A stretch of 44,416 nt of DNA. Origin: Bacteroidales bacterium (GTDB lineage: Bacteria > Bacteroidota > Bacteroidia > Bacteroidales > JAFGUD01). Made by a program: the position numbers and the translations under genes. This document shows positions 1 through 8,107 of the stretch, one piece after another. The notes under the pieces were generated by a model, which did not search any database, was not told the origin of the DNA, and worked only from the letters and a program-made list of their open reading frames with translations. Where the stretch lies: NCBI GenBank assembly GCA_016938685.1, contig JAFGUD010000494.1, positions 1-44,416 on the forward strand, given 5' to 3'. Each line of letters opens with the position of its first letter. Within the stretch, counting starts at the first letter, position 1.

Positions 1-1501
1 AGAACTTAGCGTTTCTTCTGATGAAAAAATGAAAAATATTGTTGCCACTATTCAACGCGACCAAAATAAAATTATCAGAAATCAATCAGCACAAACGCTA
101 ATAATACAAGGAGTTGCCGGCTCCGGAAAAACTTCTATTGCCTTGCACAGAATAGCTTTTTTGTTGTATAAATTCAAAACCTCCTTAAAATCAGAAGATA
201 TTCTAATAATTTCGCCCAATAAAGTTTTTTCTGATTATATCTCAAATGTTTTGCCTGAACTTGGCGAAACTCAAATTCCTCAGACCGGTATGGAAGAACT
301 TGCTGTCGAAATTTTGGGAGATAAAATAAAATTTCAAACTCTTCAGGAACAAATTAACAATCTGCTTGAAAATGAAGATCAGAAACTAATAAGCCGCATT
401 AGAATTAAAACAATTTCGGATTTTATTGAAGAACTCGACAATTTTGTTGCTTATGTTGAACGAAGATATTTTATACCAAATGATATTATAATAGATGGTA
501 TAACAATTTCCAGTTCTATAATACTTAATAAATATCAAAGTTATCATAGAATCCCTGTTTTAAAACGTTTTTTGGAAATATCACTATCATTATCTGATTA
601 TGTCAGAATAAAACATCGAAAAGAACTTAAAAAACCCCAGATTAAAAAAACAGAAACAGAAATAAAAAAAATGTTCAAAACGACCAATATTAAAGATATA
701 TACAAAGATTTTTATGATTGGTTAGAAATGCCCGAATATCTAAAATTATTGCCAAAATCTGTTTACGAATATTCTGATGTTTTTCCTTTGGTTTATCTCA
801 AAATAAAACTTGAAGGAGCAAAAAATAACAGTAAAGTAAAACACTTACTTGTTGATGAAATGCAGGATTACAATCCAATACAATATACGGTTTTGTCGCT
901 TCTTTTTTCTTGTCAAAAAACAATTTTAGGTGACGAAAATCAATCTGTAAACCCATTTAGCTTAACAACTGCTTTTCATATCAAAAAAATATTTGAAGAT
1001 GCAACAATAATGCAATTGAATAAAAGCTATCGTTCGACGTTCCAAATTACAGAATTTGCACAAAAAATAAATCCGAGTAAATCATTAGAGGCTGTTAATA
1101 GGCAAGGTGAAAATCCTGAAATTATTGAATGCGAAACTTCTGATGAAGAAATTATTCAGGTTGTAAGGTTGATTGAAAATTTTAGAAATTCTGAGCATAA
1201 TTCTTTGGGAATAATCTGTAAAACTCAAAGTCAGGCAGAAGAATTATTTAGCATAATAGAAAAGAAAGGGCATAAAGCATATTTGCTTAATTATCAAAGC
1301 ACTGCATTTTATAAAGGGATAATAGTAACATCTGCTTTTATGGCAAAGGGTCTTGAATTTGATCAGGTTATTGTGCCATTTGTTAACCGAACCAATTATA
1401 AAAAAGACATTGAAAAAAGTTTGCTTTATATTGCTTGTACTCGCGCTATGCACAAGTTAGATATTACTTATTCAGGAGATATTTGTGAATTTTTGACGTA
1501 A
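1..1501 (+). CDS. HelD-like superfamily 1 helicase, 5'-truncated by window edge
   Basis: C-terminal part of a UvrD/Rep-type (superfamily 1) ATP-dependent helicase. The frame is open to base 2 and encodes ELSVSSDEK before the first ATG at 29, so the gene begins left of the window and that ATG is internal. Counting from it, visible motifs are a TIQRDQNKIIR segment, Walker A GVAGSGKTS (28-36), Walker B LVDEMQDY (about 275-282), LNKSYRST, MAKGLEFDQVIVP (about 436) and YIACTRAMHKL (about 466). The IVATIQ...QN entry followed by this order resembles HelD-type helicases, which in Firmicutes bind and recycle stalled RNA polymerase. Whether this protein does so cannot be told without its missing N-terminal arm. 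No partner gene lies beside it. SF1 helicase is certain; the HelD subgroup is likely. Confidence 0.85.
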   Translation, partial: ELSVSSDEKMKNIVATIQRDQNKIIRNQSAQTLIIQGVAGSGKTSIALHRIAFLLYKFKTSLKSEDILIISPNKVFSDYISNVLPELGETQIPQTGMEELAVEILGDKIKFQTLQEQINNLLENEDQKLISRIRIKTISDFIEELDNFVAYVERRYFIPNDIIIDGITISSSIILNKYQSYHRIPVLKRFLEISLSLSDYVRIKHRKELKKPQIKKTETEIKKMFKTTNIKDIYKDFYDWLEMPEYLKLLPKSVYEYSDVFPLVYLKIKLEGAKNNSKVKHLLVDEMQDYNPIQYTVLSLLFSCQKTILGDENQSVNPFSLTTAFHIKKIFEDATIMQLNKSYRSTFQITEFAQKINPSKSLEAVNRQGENPEIIECETSDEEIIQVVRLIENFRNSEHNSLGIICKTQSQAEELFSIIEKKGHKAYLLNYQSTAFYKGIIVTSAFMAKGLEFDQVIVPFVNRTNYKKDIEKSLLYIACTRAMHKLDITYSGDICEFLT

Positions 1502-1543
1502 TAATTTTTGAAAAATAATTCCGATAGAGGTCAAACAAATAAA

Positions 1544-1732
1544 TTAAGCCTCAATTCTTTTAAATTCTTCGACAATAAAAACTACAATGTAACTCATTCT
1601 GTCAAAATGTTTTTCTTCAATAACAATGAATTTTTTGTCGTTTGTTAAAATCTTTGCCATCTCCATTAACTCAAATCTTCTTTTGAGAAGGCTTTCAAAA
1701 CTAAACGGGAGTTTTATTTTTATTCTTCTCAT
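1544..1732 (-). CDS. Small hypothetical protein (62 aa), uncertain
   Basis: A 62-residue frame with an N-terminal basic stretch (MRRIKIKLPFSFESLLKRR) and a mixed charged/hydrophobic remainder ending VFIVEEFKRIEA. I recognise no family and no membrane segment or metal-binding motif. It lies convergent to the helicase gene, 42 bases from its stop, in an otherwise empty region. No TAnnTTTG box was found at a convincing distance upstream. The protein-like composition (alternating K/E, few rare residues) is the only argument that it is real; it may be a chance frame or a remnant. Confidence 0.35.
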   Translation of the reverse strand: MRRIKIKLPFSFESLLKRRFELMEMAKILTNDKKFIVIEEKHFDRMSYIVVFIVEEFKRIEA

Positions 1733-2042
1733 GACAAATGTTATTTGCGGTTTATATAATGTAATACGAAGTTTACTTTATTTTTGTTTCAATTTCCTCA
1801 AACTTTTTGACATTAATTGGTTTAGCATATCTTTTTAAAATCAGTTAAAATTGAATTTGTATTTTGCGAAAATCGCAAACGCCTAATAATCAATCTATTG
1901 CCACAAGAACTCGTTTAGAGACTTTTTTGTGCATTTTATTTAAAATGGTAGTTTTATGGGATTCTTTTCTTTGATAAAATGATTTTTGGCATTTCACATC
2001 TAATATTTTTGATTTATAATTGCAGGTTGAAAATTTTAAATT
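1733..2042. other. Gene-free stretch upstream of the permease pseudogene
   Basis: About 310 AT-rich bases without a supported gene. It holds an orphan TATTTTTG box on the plus strand at 1779-1786, a small hairpin TTTGCGA/TCGCAAA at 1863-1879, and the box at 2004-2011 assigned to the permease pseudogene. Nothing else recognisable was seen. Confidence 0.5.
2004..2011 (+). promoter_or_regulatory. -7 box of permease pseudogene promoter
   Basis: TATTTTTG matches TAnnTTTG and lies 31 bases before the ATG at 2043. No well-spaced -33 box is evident (a TTG at 1986-1988 is only 15 bases away). Confidence 0.5.
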
Positions 2043-3808
2043 ATGAAAGGAAAAATTCATAAAAAACTTGGTGAATTGCCTGCTACAGCAATTTGTGGGA
2101 ACGATATCAGTTTTTCAGTTTTGTACGTTTCTGCTTTGTCAATAATTTTGCCAGACAATACGCATGGCTAACTTTATTGATTGTCGCTTTTGTTTTGTTT
2201 TTATTCCGAAAAATATACGGAGAAGTTGTAGGAGCGTTACCTCTAAATGGAGGAGCATATAATGCTTTATTGAACACAACCAGTAAAAGTATGGCTTCTT
2301 TTGCAGCTACATTAACTATTTTGTCATACATGGCAACTTCGGTTATTTCCGGCAATGAAGCTATGCATTATCTCCATAATATTGTGCCTCAAATTGAAGT
2401 AATAACAGCAACTATTCTGCTACTTACTTTTTTTGCCTTATTAACCATTATTGGTATTACAGAATCATCTAAAGTTGCTGTAACTATTTTTATTATTCAT
2501 TTGACATCAATGATAATTCTTGCCGGAGCAATAGGTTTTTATTTAATGAAAAATGGTCTTTCTGTTTTTATTCAAAATTGGCATACTCCACTCGAACACG
2601 GAAATATTTGGACCGCTATTTTCTTCGGTTTTTCAGCGTCAATGCTAGGAATTTCAGGATTTGAAAGTTCTGCTAACTTTGTTGAAGAACAAAAACACGG
2701 CGTTTTTCGCAAAACTCTAAGAAATATGTGGGTTGTAGTAAGTGTTCTAAATCCACTCACTAATGGCATTTTTTGCATTATCAATTGTTCCTATTGGCGA
2801 AGTTAAAGAATTATATGAAAACACTTTATTATCTCACATGGGAGATGTTTCGGGCGGAGCATGGTTAGCGTTGGTTGTTTCAATAGATGCTGTTTTGGTT
2901 TTAAGCGGAGCTGTTTTAACTTCTTTTGTTGGAGTTTCCGGACTATTAGACCGCATGACTTTGAATAGAGTTTTACCTCCTTTTTTCTTGAAAAAAAATA
3001 AACGTGGTAGTTCTCATCGAATTATTATTTCTTTTTTAATTTTAGGAGTATCAGTATTACTATTGACCAAAGGAGAAGTAACAGTTCTTGCCGGTGTATA
3101 TACAATTTCATTTTTAGCTGTAATGGCTTTATTTGTAATTGGAAATATGTTTTTAAAGTCAGACGCTCAAAACTTCCTAGACCGGAACATGCTCATTGGA
3201 TAAGTTTGTTTATTGCTCTTTTTGGAGTAGGTGTTGCAATCGTTGGTAATATTGAAATGAAACCAAAAGAAGGGCTACCTTCAAATTTTGCTGTTTTTAT
3301 GGATTATTTTATCCCGACTATTGCATTTATAATAATAATGCTCAACAGAATTAGTTTACTAAGATTAACTATGAAAATTATTCATTATTTTGTAGATCCA
3401 TTATTAAAATATGTAAAAAATATTGACTCGACTATTATTAAAACTATAAATAAAATAAACTCTCAGGAATTTGTATTTTTCACAAAAGGGGATAATATCC
3501 GAAATTTGAATCGTGTAATGTTATATATCCTTAAGAATGAGCAAACAAGAAAAGTTAAAATTGTAACTATTGTTAATGATGATGAAGAATGTTATCCTTC
3601 ATTAAGAACAGATTTGGATTATCTTAACAGAGTTTATCCTGAAATAAAAATAGAATTTGTAAAAATTTTCGGCAAATTTGGTCCGGAATTGATTCAATAT
3701 TTATCAAAAGAATGGGATATTTTACCAAATTTTATGTTTATTGGAGCTCCAGGCGATAAATTTCCTTATAGTATCGAAGAATTAGGAGGAGTTAGATTAA
3801 TAATTTAA
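2043..3808 (+). pseudogene. APC-family amino-acid permease, three frame breaks
   Basis: Remnant of a roughly 587-residue amino acid/polyamine/organocation (APC) permease. It starts at ATG 2043 (MKGKIHKKLGELPATAICGND), enters hydrophobic helices (YAWLTLLIVAFVLFLF; GEVVGALPLNGGAYNALL, a typical APC segment) and ends with a soluble tail of about 150 residues. Frame break 1 is in a T4 run at 2146-2149, where restoring one T joins ALSIIFA to GQYAWLTL-like sequence. Break 2 is a 4-bp tandem duplication, CACT CACT at 2754-2761; removing one copy restores NPLMAFFALSIV. Break 3 is in a short T/A run at 3150-3157; adding one base restores MFLKVRRSKLPRPEHAHW. The longest intact piece is 237 codons. Neighbouring genes are intact, so real decay is more likely than bad sequence. 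The substrate is unknown. Confidence 0.85.
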
Positions 3809-3894
3809 TTTTCAAGAAACTCAAATAATAAAAGGGTTTTAAGAGTCGTTGTAAAAATTATATAAATAAAAATTTTTTGTTTCAAGAAATTTTA

Positions 3895-3902
3895 TACTTT
3901 TG
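3895..3902 (+). promoter_or_regulatory. -7 box of the DUF2795 gene
   Basis: TACTTTTG matches TAnnTTTG and lies 34 bases before the ATG at 3937. A TTTG at 3876-3879 is a possible -33 box, but at 15 bases it is closer than usual. Confidence 0.65.
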
Positions 3903-3936
3903 CGCAACTTAAAAAAATCAACTAAACTTTACAAGT

Positions 3937-4158
3937 ATGTATTGGACACTTGAACTTGCTTCAAAATTAGAGGATGCACCTTGGCCTGCAACAAAAGATG
4001 AATTAATTGATTATGCGATTAGATCCGGTGCTCCGTTGGAAGTAATTGAAAACTTACAAGAAATTGAAGATGATTCAGAAGTTTTCGATAGCATTGAAGA
4101 TATCTGGCCTGATTATCCAAGTAAGGAAGATTTCTTTTTCAATGAGGAAGAATATTAG
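3937..4158 (+). CDS. DUF2795 small acidic protein
   Basis: A 73-residue, strongly acidic protein. The start MYWTLELASKLEDAPWPATK and the end WPDYPSKEDFFFNEEEY are characteristic of a DUF2795 member conserved nearly unchanged across Bacteroidota. Its biochemical role is not established to my knowledge. The central part (DELIDYAIRSGAPLEVIENLQEI) looks like a small helical fold, followed by an acidic tail. It is monocistronic, with its own TAnnTTTG promoter and a terminator at 4181-4210. The compact promoter and strong conservation suggest a highly expressed housekeeping product, which is an inference. Confidence 0.85.
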   Translation: MYWTLELASKLEDAPWPATKDELIDYAIRSGAPLEVIENLQEIEDDSEVFDSIEDIWPDYPSKEDFFFNEEEY

Positions 4159-4180
4159 TATTCACATTAAAAAAATAATG

Positions 4181-4210
4181 AAGTCGGGTTTTTTAATTAA
4201 AACTCGACTT
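4181..4210. terminator. Bidirectional terminator between DUF2795 and exonuclease genes
   Basis: AAGTCGGGTTTT (4181-4192) pairs with AAAACTCGACTT (4199-4210) with one G-T pair and a 6-base loop, flanked by T/A runs on both sides. It lies at the convergent ends of two genes and covers the exonuclease stop codon (4193-4195). Confidence 0.7.
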
Positions 4211-4771
4211 TAGTTTTTTATAAATCATCAAACTAGCCCAAGCATCTGTTGCGGCATATCTTAATTGTGCTTCGCTTAATGTATTCAATTCCCAATTAGA
4301 TCTTTGTTGACGTTTTGAAATTTTACCATTTAAAACAATAGCCCCAAGTTTCTTTAAACTAATGTTTTCTATTTTAAAATTTTTGACGTAGCTTTGCAGT
4401 TCGACAAAATTTGTAGCTCTGAATTTTTTTAGCTGCAAAAGGTCTCTTAAATCTCCATCTACAGCTACCCCAACTTTTAAAATTTTTGGGTCTGAAAGAA
4501 GAGAAAAGATTGGTTCAAAGTCTGATAAGTAATGAAGTCTAAAAAGAAATGCCTCTTTCTCAGTTGAAAGTTGTAATAATGACACAGAGTTTTTGGTGTT
4601 TTTGGTAAAAGTTGGTTTTGTTTCAGTATCAAAACCAATGCATTCACTTTTATTTAATATAGCAATTGCGTCGGCGATTTGATCGTCACTTGTTATTAAA
4701 TGAATTGGTCCTTCAAATTGTAATGGTTCTAATTCTTTTAATTCTTCTTCAGAAATTTTTGGTTTATACAT
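4193..4771 (-). CDS. DEDDy 3'-5' exonuclease domain protein
   Basis: A 192-residue single-domain exonuclease of the RNase D/WRN-exonuclease superfamily, expected to remove nucleotides from 3' ends of RNA or DNA with two metal ions. Exo I is IGFDTE (D48, E50), Exo II lies in VAVDGDLRD (D107 or D110) and Exo III is YAATD (Y172, D176), the DEDDy pattern. There is no HRDC domain, so it is shorter than RNase D and resembles stand-alone WRN-like exonucleases. The chosen start is the ATG at 4771. A longer frame begins at 4804, but it would overlap a TATTTTTG -7 box at 4786-4793, so that extension would not be transcribed. The gene is divergent from the TrpB-like gene, with start codons 45 bases apart. 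The substrate is unknown. Confidence 0.85.
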   Translation of the reverse strand: MYKPKISEEELKELEPLQFEGPIHLITSDDQIADAIAILNKSECIGFDTETKPTFTKNTKNSVSLLQLSTEKEAFLFRLHYLSDFEPIFSLLSDPKILKVGVAVDGDLRDLLQLKKFRATNFVELQSYVKNFKIENISLKKLGAIVLNGKISKRQQRSNWELNTLSEAQLRYAATDAWASLMIYKKLKSSFN

Positions 4772-4785
4772 ATAAAACTTTTTTG

Positions 4786-4816
4786 CAAAAATATTCAAAC
4801 ACAAAAAAATATCAAA
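4786..4816 (-). promoter_or_regulatory. Promoter of the exonuclease gene (-33 and -7 boxes)
   Basis: On the minus strand TTTG (4813-4816) is followed after 19 bases by TATTTTTG (4786-4793), the canonical Bacteroidota spacing. The -33 box directly abuts the ATG of the divergent PLP-enzyme gene at 4817. This promoter fixes the exonuclease start at 4771. Confidence 0.8.
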
Positions 4817-6298
4817 ATGATTGAGTTAATTACATCCGTAAAAAACGAAAAAGTTCTTGAAAACGCCATTTCAAGATACCGTGAGCAAAAAATTATTTTG
4901 CCTACCTTCAAACAACAAAGAAATCCTGAACTAATTCCTGACAAAATTAAACAAAAATTAAAAGATGTTGGTCTTTGGGACTTAAATCCTTTAAATTTAT
5001 TTAGAATAACATGGAAAAATGAGCCTATTGAAAAAGGAGGACTTTATGGTCAGGTTAATCACATTGAATTACCTTCTAGTTTAACAGGAGTAAAAGCAAG
5101 AATTGTACTTCTTGTTGGTAAATGGTTCCCAACAGGTGCACATAAAGTTGGAGCTGCTTATGGTTGCCTTGCTCCACAAATTACAACCGGAGGTTTTGAC
5201 CCATTACACCAAAAAGCTGTATGGCCTTCTACCGGTAATTATTGTCGTGGTGGTGCTTATGTTTCTAAATTGATGAATACTGAATCAGTTGCTATTCTTC
5301 CCGAAGAAATGAGTCGTGAACGTTTTGACTGGCTGAAAGACACAATTGGCTCAGAAGTTATTGCAACTCCGGGTTGTGAATCAAACGTTAAAGAAATATA
5401 TGACAAAGTTTGGGATATCAAAAGAACAAGACCTGAATGTGTTACTTTTAATCAATTTGATGAATTTGGAAATGCTGCTTGGCACTATAACACAACAGGA
5501 CCAGCTTTTGAAGAAGTTTATCAAAAATTAAAAAGTGAAAAATCAAGATTTGCAGGTTTTGCTTCTGCAACCGGTTCTGCCGGAACAATTGCATCAGGAG
5601 ACTTTTTAAGAACTATTCATCCGCATGTTAAAGTTATTGCTTCCGAGGCATTACAATGTCCTACTTTGTATAATAATGGCTTTGGTGGTCATAGAATTGA
5701 AGGCATTGGAGATAAACATATTCCTTGGATTCATAATTCAAAAAATACTGATGTTGTCACAGCTATTGATGATGAAGATACAATGAGACTTCTTCGTTTA
5801 TTCAATGAACCGGAAGGGAAAAAACTTCTTATTGAAAGTGGTGTTCCTGCTGATGTTGTTAATAATCTTCATTTATTAGGCATTTCTAGTATTTCTAATT
5901 TGCTTTCGGCTGTAAAAGCTGCAAAATATTTTGAAATGACTGAAGATGATTTTATTTTCACTGTTGCAACCGATTCTGCTGAAATGTACATTTCTCGTTT
6001 AGAAGAACTAAACGCAGAACGCGGACATTATTCAAACATTCAAGCAGCAAAAGATTTTGAAACCTGTCTTACTGCACAGAAAATTGATTATTTACAAGAA
6101 TTAACTTACAATGACCAAAAACGTATTCATAACTTGAAATATTATACTTGGATTGAGCAACAAGCTAAAGAACTTGAAGACTTAAATCAACTTTGGTACG
6201 ATAGAGAAATTTGGCCGAATGTCTTTAATCAGGTTGATCGTTGGGATGAACTAATTAATGAATTTAACGAAAGAACAGGTCTTTTAAAACAACTATAA
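4817..6298 (+). CDS. TrpB-like PLP-dependent enzyme (fold type II)
   Basis: A 493-residue pyridoxal-phosphate enzyme of the tryptophan-synthase-beta/cysteine-synthase fold. The Schiff-base lysine is probably K110 in PTGAHKVGAA, the same TG-x-HK context as TrpB. PSTGNYCRGGAY (137-148) is the substrate carboxylate-binding loop and ATGSAGTIASGDF (251-263) the glycine-rich phosphate loop. It is longer than TrpB (about 400 residues), with extra N-terminal (1-60) and C-terminal (about 400-493) segments. No trpA or other trp gene is near, so tryptophan synthesis is not indicated; a beta-replacement or beta-elimination on an amino acid is the safe call. A second fold-II enzyme follows after 117 bases, separated by a hairpin terminator, so the two may be separate units. 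The substrate is unknown. Confidence 0.8.
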   Translation: MIELITSVKNEKVLENAISRYREQKIILPTFKQQRNPELIPDKIKQKLKDVGLWDLNPLNLFRITWKNEPIEKGGLYGQVNHIELPSSLTGVKARIVLLVGKWFPTGAHKVGAAYGCLAPQITTGGFDPLHQKAVWPSTGNYCRGGAYVSKLMNTESVAILPEEMSRERFDWLKDTIGSEVIATPGCESNVKEIYDKVWDIKRTRPECVTFNQFDEFGNAAWHYNTTGPAFEEVYQKLKSEKSRFAGFASATGSAGTIASGDFLRTIHPHVKVIASEALQCPTLYNNGFGGHRIEGIGDKHIPWIHNSKNTDVVTAIDDEDTMRLLRLFNEPEGKKLLIESGVPADVVNNLHLLGISSISNLLSAVKAAKYFEMTEDDFIFTVATDSAEMYISRLEELNAERGHYSNIQAAKDFETCLTAQKIDYLQELTYNDQKRIHNLKYYTWIEQQAKELEDLNQLWYDREIWPNVFNQVDRWDELINEFNERTGLLKQL

Positions 6299-6310
6299 AG
6301 TTTTAAAATT

Positions 6311-6373
6311 AAAAGTCGAAAGTTTTTAAAAAATTGAATGATTTTTGCGGTCTCAATTAAACTTTCGACTTTT
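6311..6373 (+). terminator. Hairpin terminator after the TrpB-like gene
   Basis: A 15-base arm AAAAGTCGAAAGTTT (6311-6325) is perfectly complementary to AAACTTTCGACTTTT (6359-6373), with a 33-base loop and a short T run. It probably ends the TrpB-like transcript before the next gene at 6416. Confidence 0.6.
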
Positions 6374-6415
6374 TATATTAATGATTGAAAGCTCATTATT
6401 CAAAATTTATCAGAT

Positions 6416-7594
6416 ATGAAATTTAATTATCATTGTACTAATTGCGGTAGAATACATGAAACCGACGAAGTAATATACTTATGTCCTGTTTGCGCCGAAA
6501 AAAATAAAGAAAACGAACCTCCTAAAGGTGTTCTTAAAGTAGTTTATGAATACGATAGAATTTCAAAGGATTTTGAAAAGCTAGAAAAAGAAGGTTTTAT
6601 AAGTTTGCTACCGATTGAAGATATATACAGTTTACCAAACCTTAATGTAGGTAATACTCCATTATATGAATACGCTTTTAATCGTTATGGAGACGAAATT
6701 ACTCTTTTTATAAAAGATGATTCTCAAAATCCAACTTATTCATTCAAAGATAGAGCTTCGGCATTAGTTTCTGCTTTTGCCCAAGAAAAAAAAATTGACA
6801 CAATTGTTACTGCTTCTACCGGAAACGCAGGAAGTTCGCTTGCCGGCATTTGTGCTGCTCAGCAACAAAAGGCTATTATTTATGTTCCCAAATCTGCTCC
6901 TCTGGCTAAGTTAACGCAAATTAAAATGTATGGTGCTGAATTAGTTGAGGTTGACGGAAATTATGATATGGCTTTTGATTTGAGCATTAAAGCAAGTAAA
7001 GAAAATGGATGGTATAATAGAAATACTGCTTATAATCCATTAACTATTGAGGGGAAAAAAACTGTTTCTTTTGAAATTTACAGTCAGTTAGAAGGTGAAT
7101 TGCCGGACAGAATTTTTGTTCCTGTTGGAGATGGAGTTATTATTAGTGGAGTTTACAAAGGATTTGAAGATTTATTAAAAATAGGAATAATTGAAAAAAT
7201 GCCAATTATTGTTGCTGTTCAAGCAGTTGGAAGTAATAATTTGATTTCAAATATAAATACTGATAAATTTGTAATAAAACCTTCTAGCACAATTGCTGAT
7301 TCAATATCTGTAGATATTCCACGAAATTATTATATGGCTAGAGATTTTATTAATCAGTACAAAGGAGAAATACTAGAAGTTAGCGATGATGATATTTTGA
7401 ATGCATCAAAAGCACTTAGCGAAGCAACAGGATTATTCGCAGAACCCGCGGCAGCGGCGGCATTTGCAGGTTTTATGACTTATTTTGACGAAGATTTACT
7501 TGAACATGGTAGTCGAAACCTTGTGCTTTCTACCGGAAGTGGACTTAAAGATTTATCGGCAGTTCAGGAATTGTTGAAGGCTGAAAAAAAATAA
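6416..7594 (+). CDS. Threonine synthase-like PLP enzyme with N-terminal zinc ribbon
   Basis: A 392-residue fold-type II PLP enzyme of the threonine synthase group, which converts O-phosphohomoserine to threonine. The N-terminus carries four cysteines in CTNC (C7, C10) and CPVC (C23, C26), a probable zinc ribbon as in some bacterial and archaeal ThrC-like proteins. The PLP lysine is K111 in SFKDRAS, TASTGNAGSS (132-141) is the substrate loop, and the C-terminal VLSTGSGLKD is the expected closing motif. No hom, thrB or other threonine genes are beside it, and a second fold-II enzyme lies upstream, so a related reaction (a lyase or beta-replacement) is possible. The gene ends in a strong terminator shared with arfB. 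Confidence 0.75.
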   Translation: MKFNYHCTNCGRIHETDEVIYLCPVCAEKNKENEPPKGVLKVVYEYDRISKDFEKLEKEGFISLLPIEDIYSLPNLNVGNTPLYEYAFNRYGDEITLFIKDDSQNPTYSFKDRASALVSAFAQEKKIDTIVTASTGNAGSSLAGICAAQQQKAIIYVPKSAPLAKLTQIKMYGAELVEVDGNYDMAFDLSIKASKENGWYNRNTAYNPLTIEGKKTVSFEIYSQLEGELPDRIFVPVGDGVIISGVYKGFEDLLKIGIIEKMPIIVAVQAVGSNNLISNINTDKFVIKPSSTIADSISVDIPRNYYMARDFINQYKGEILEVSDDDILNASKALSEATGLFAEPAAAAAFAGFMTYFDEDLLEHGSRNLVLSTGSGLKDLSAVQELLKAEKK

Positions 7595-7601
7595 AATAAA
7601 T

Positions 7602-7634
7602 AAAAACCAACTTAAATTAAGTTGGTTTTTTTTA
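7602..7634. terminator. Bidirectional terminator between thrC-like gene and arfB
   Basis: AACCAACTTAA (7605-7615) and TTAAGTTGGTT (7617-7627) form a perfect inverted repeat around one base. An A run precedes it and a T8 run follows, so it can stop transcription from either side. It lies between two convergent genes. Confidence 0.85.
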
Positions 7635-8036
7635 TCAATCATTGTCAAAATTTTCTCTTCTGCGATTTTTCATTTCAGCATTTTGTTTTTTCAGATTAAG
7701 CCTTTTTGCTTTCATTGATGCTGAAATTCCAATTTTTTTGCGAATTTTAGGTCTTCTTAAACCTATTTTAATTAGTTCGTAGAATTTTTTTACGCATATT
7801 TCTTTGTTTTTGAGCTGTGTGCGCTCAGTTTGACAGATTATTTGGAGAATATTCCCTTGTATTATTCGGTTTAATAAATTTTTCTTTAATAATTCTTTTT
7901 CAAAATTGGTTAGTAAGTTTGAAGCATCAATATCGAATCTTAATTCAACTTTTGTTTCTACTTTGTTTACATTTTGTCCTCCTGCACCACCACTTCTTGA
8001 TGTCGAAAAGTTGAATTCTGAACTAAAATCTTTCAT
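7635..8036 (-). CDS. arfB: Alternative ribosome-rescue factor ArfB (peptidyl-tRNA hydrolase)
   Basis: A 133-residue protein of the ArfB/YaeJ/ICT1 family. It enters the A site of ribosomes stalled on truncated mRNA and hydrolyses the peptidyl-tRNA. The catalytic GGQ lies at residues 19-21 in SRSGGAGGQNVNKVETKVELRF, the family signature. The C-terminus is rich in K/R (KKIGISASMKAKRLNLKKQ...), as expected for the tail that threads into the empty mRNA channel. The length matches the family (130-140), so it is not a full release factor, which would carry codon-recognition domains. It is convergent with the threonine-synthase-like gene and transcribed on its own. Confidence 0.9.
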   Translation of the reverse strand: MKDFSSEFNFSTSRSGGAGGQNVNKVETKVELRFDIDASNLLTNFEKELLKKNLLNRIIQGNILQIICQTERTQLKNKEICVKKFYELIKIGLRRPKIRKKIGISASMKAKRLNLKKQNAEMKNRRRENFDND

Positions 8037-8107
8037 GTCTGTATTAATCGTTTTTTAATTTATTATGACATGGAAATTGTATTTAGGTTGCTTTTGTCCT
8101 AAAAAAA

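Noticed and set aside
1626-1838. 70-codon plus-strand frame
   Set aside because: Composition is not protein-like and it overlaps the better minus-strand small frame; neither has strong support.
8034-8072. CATGTC/GACATG inverted repeat over the arfB start codon as a translational switch
   Set aside because: Only 6 bp with a 27-base AT-rich loop; likely chance.
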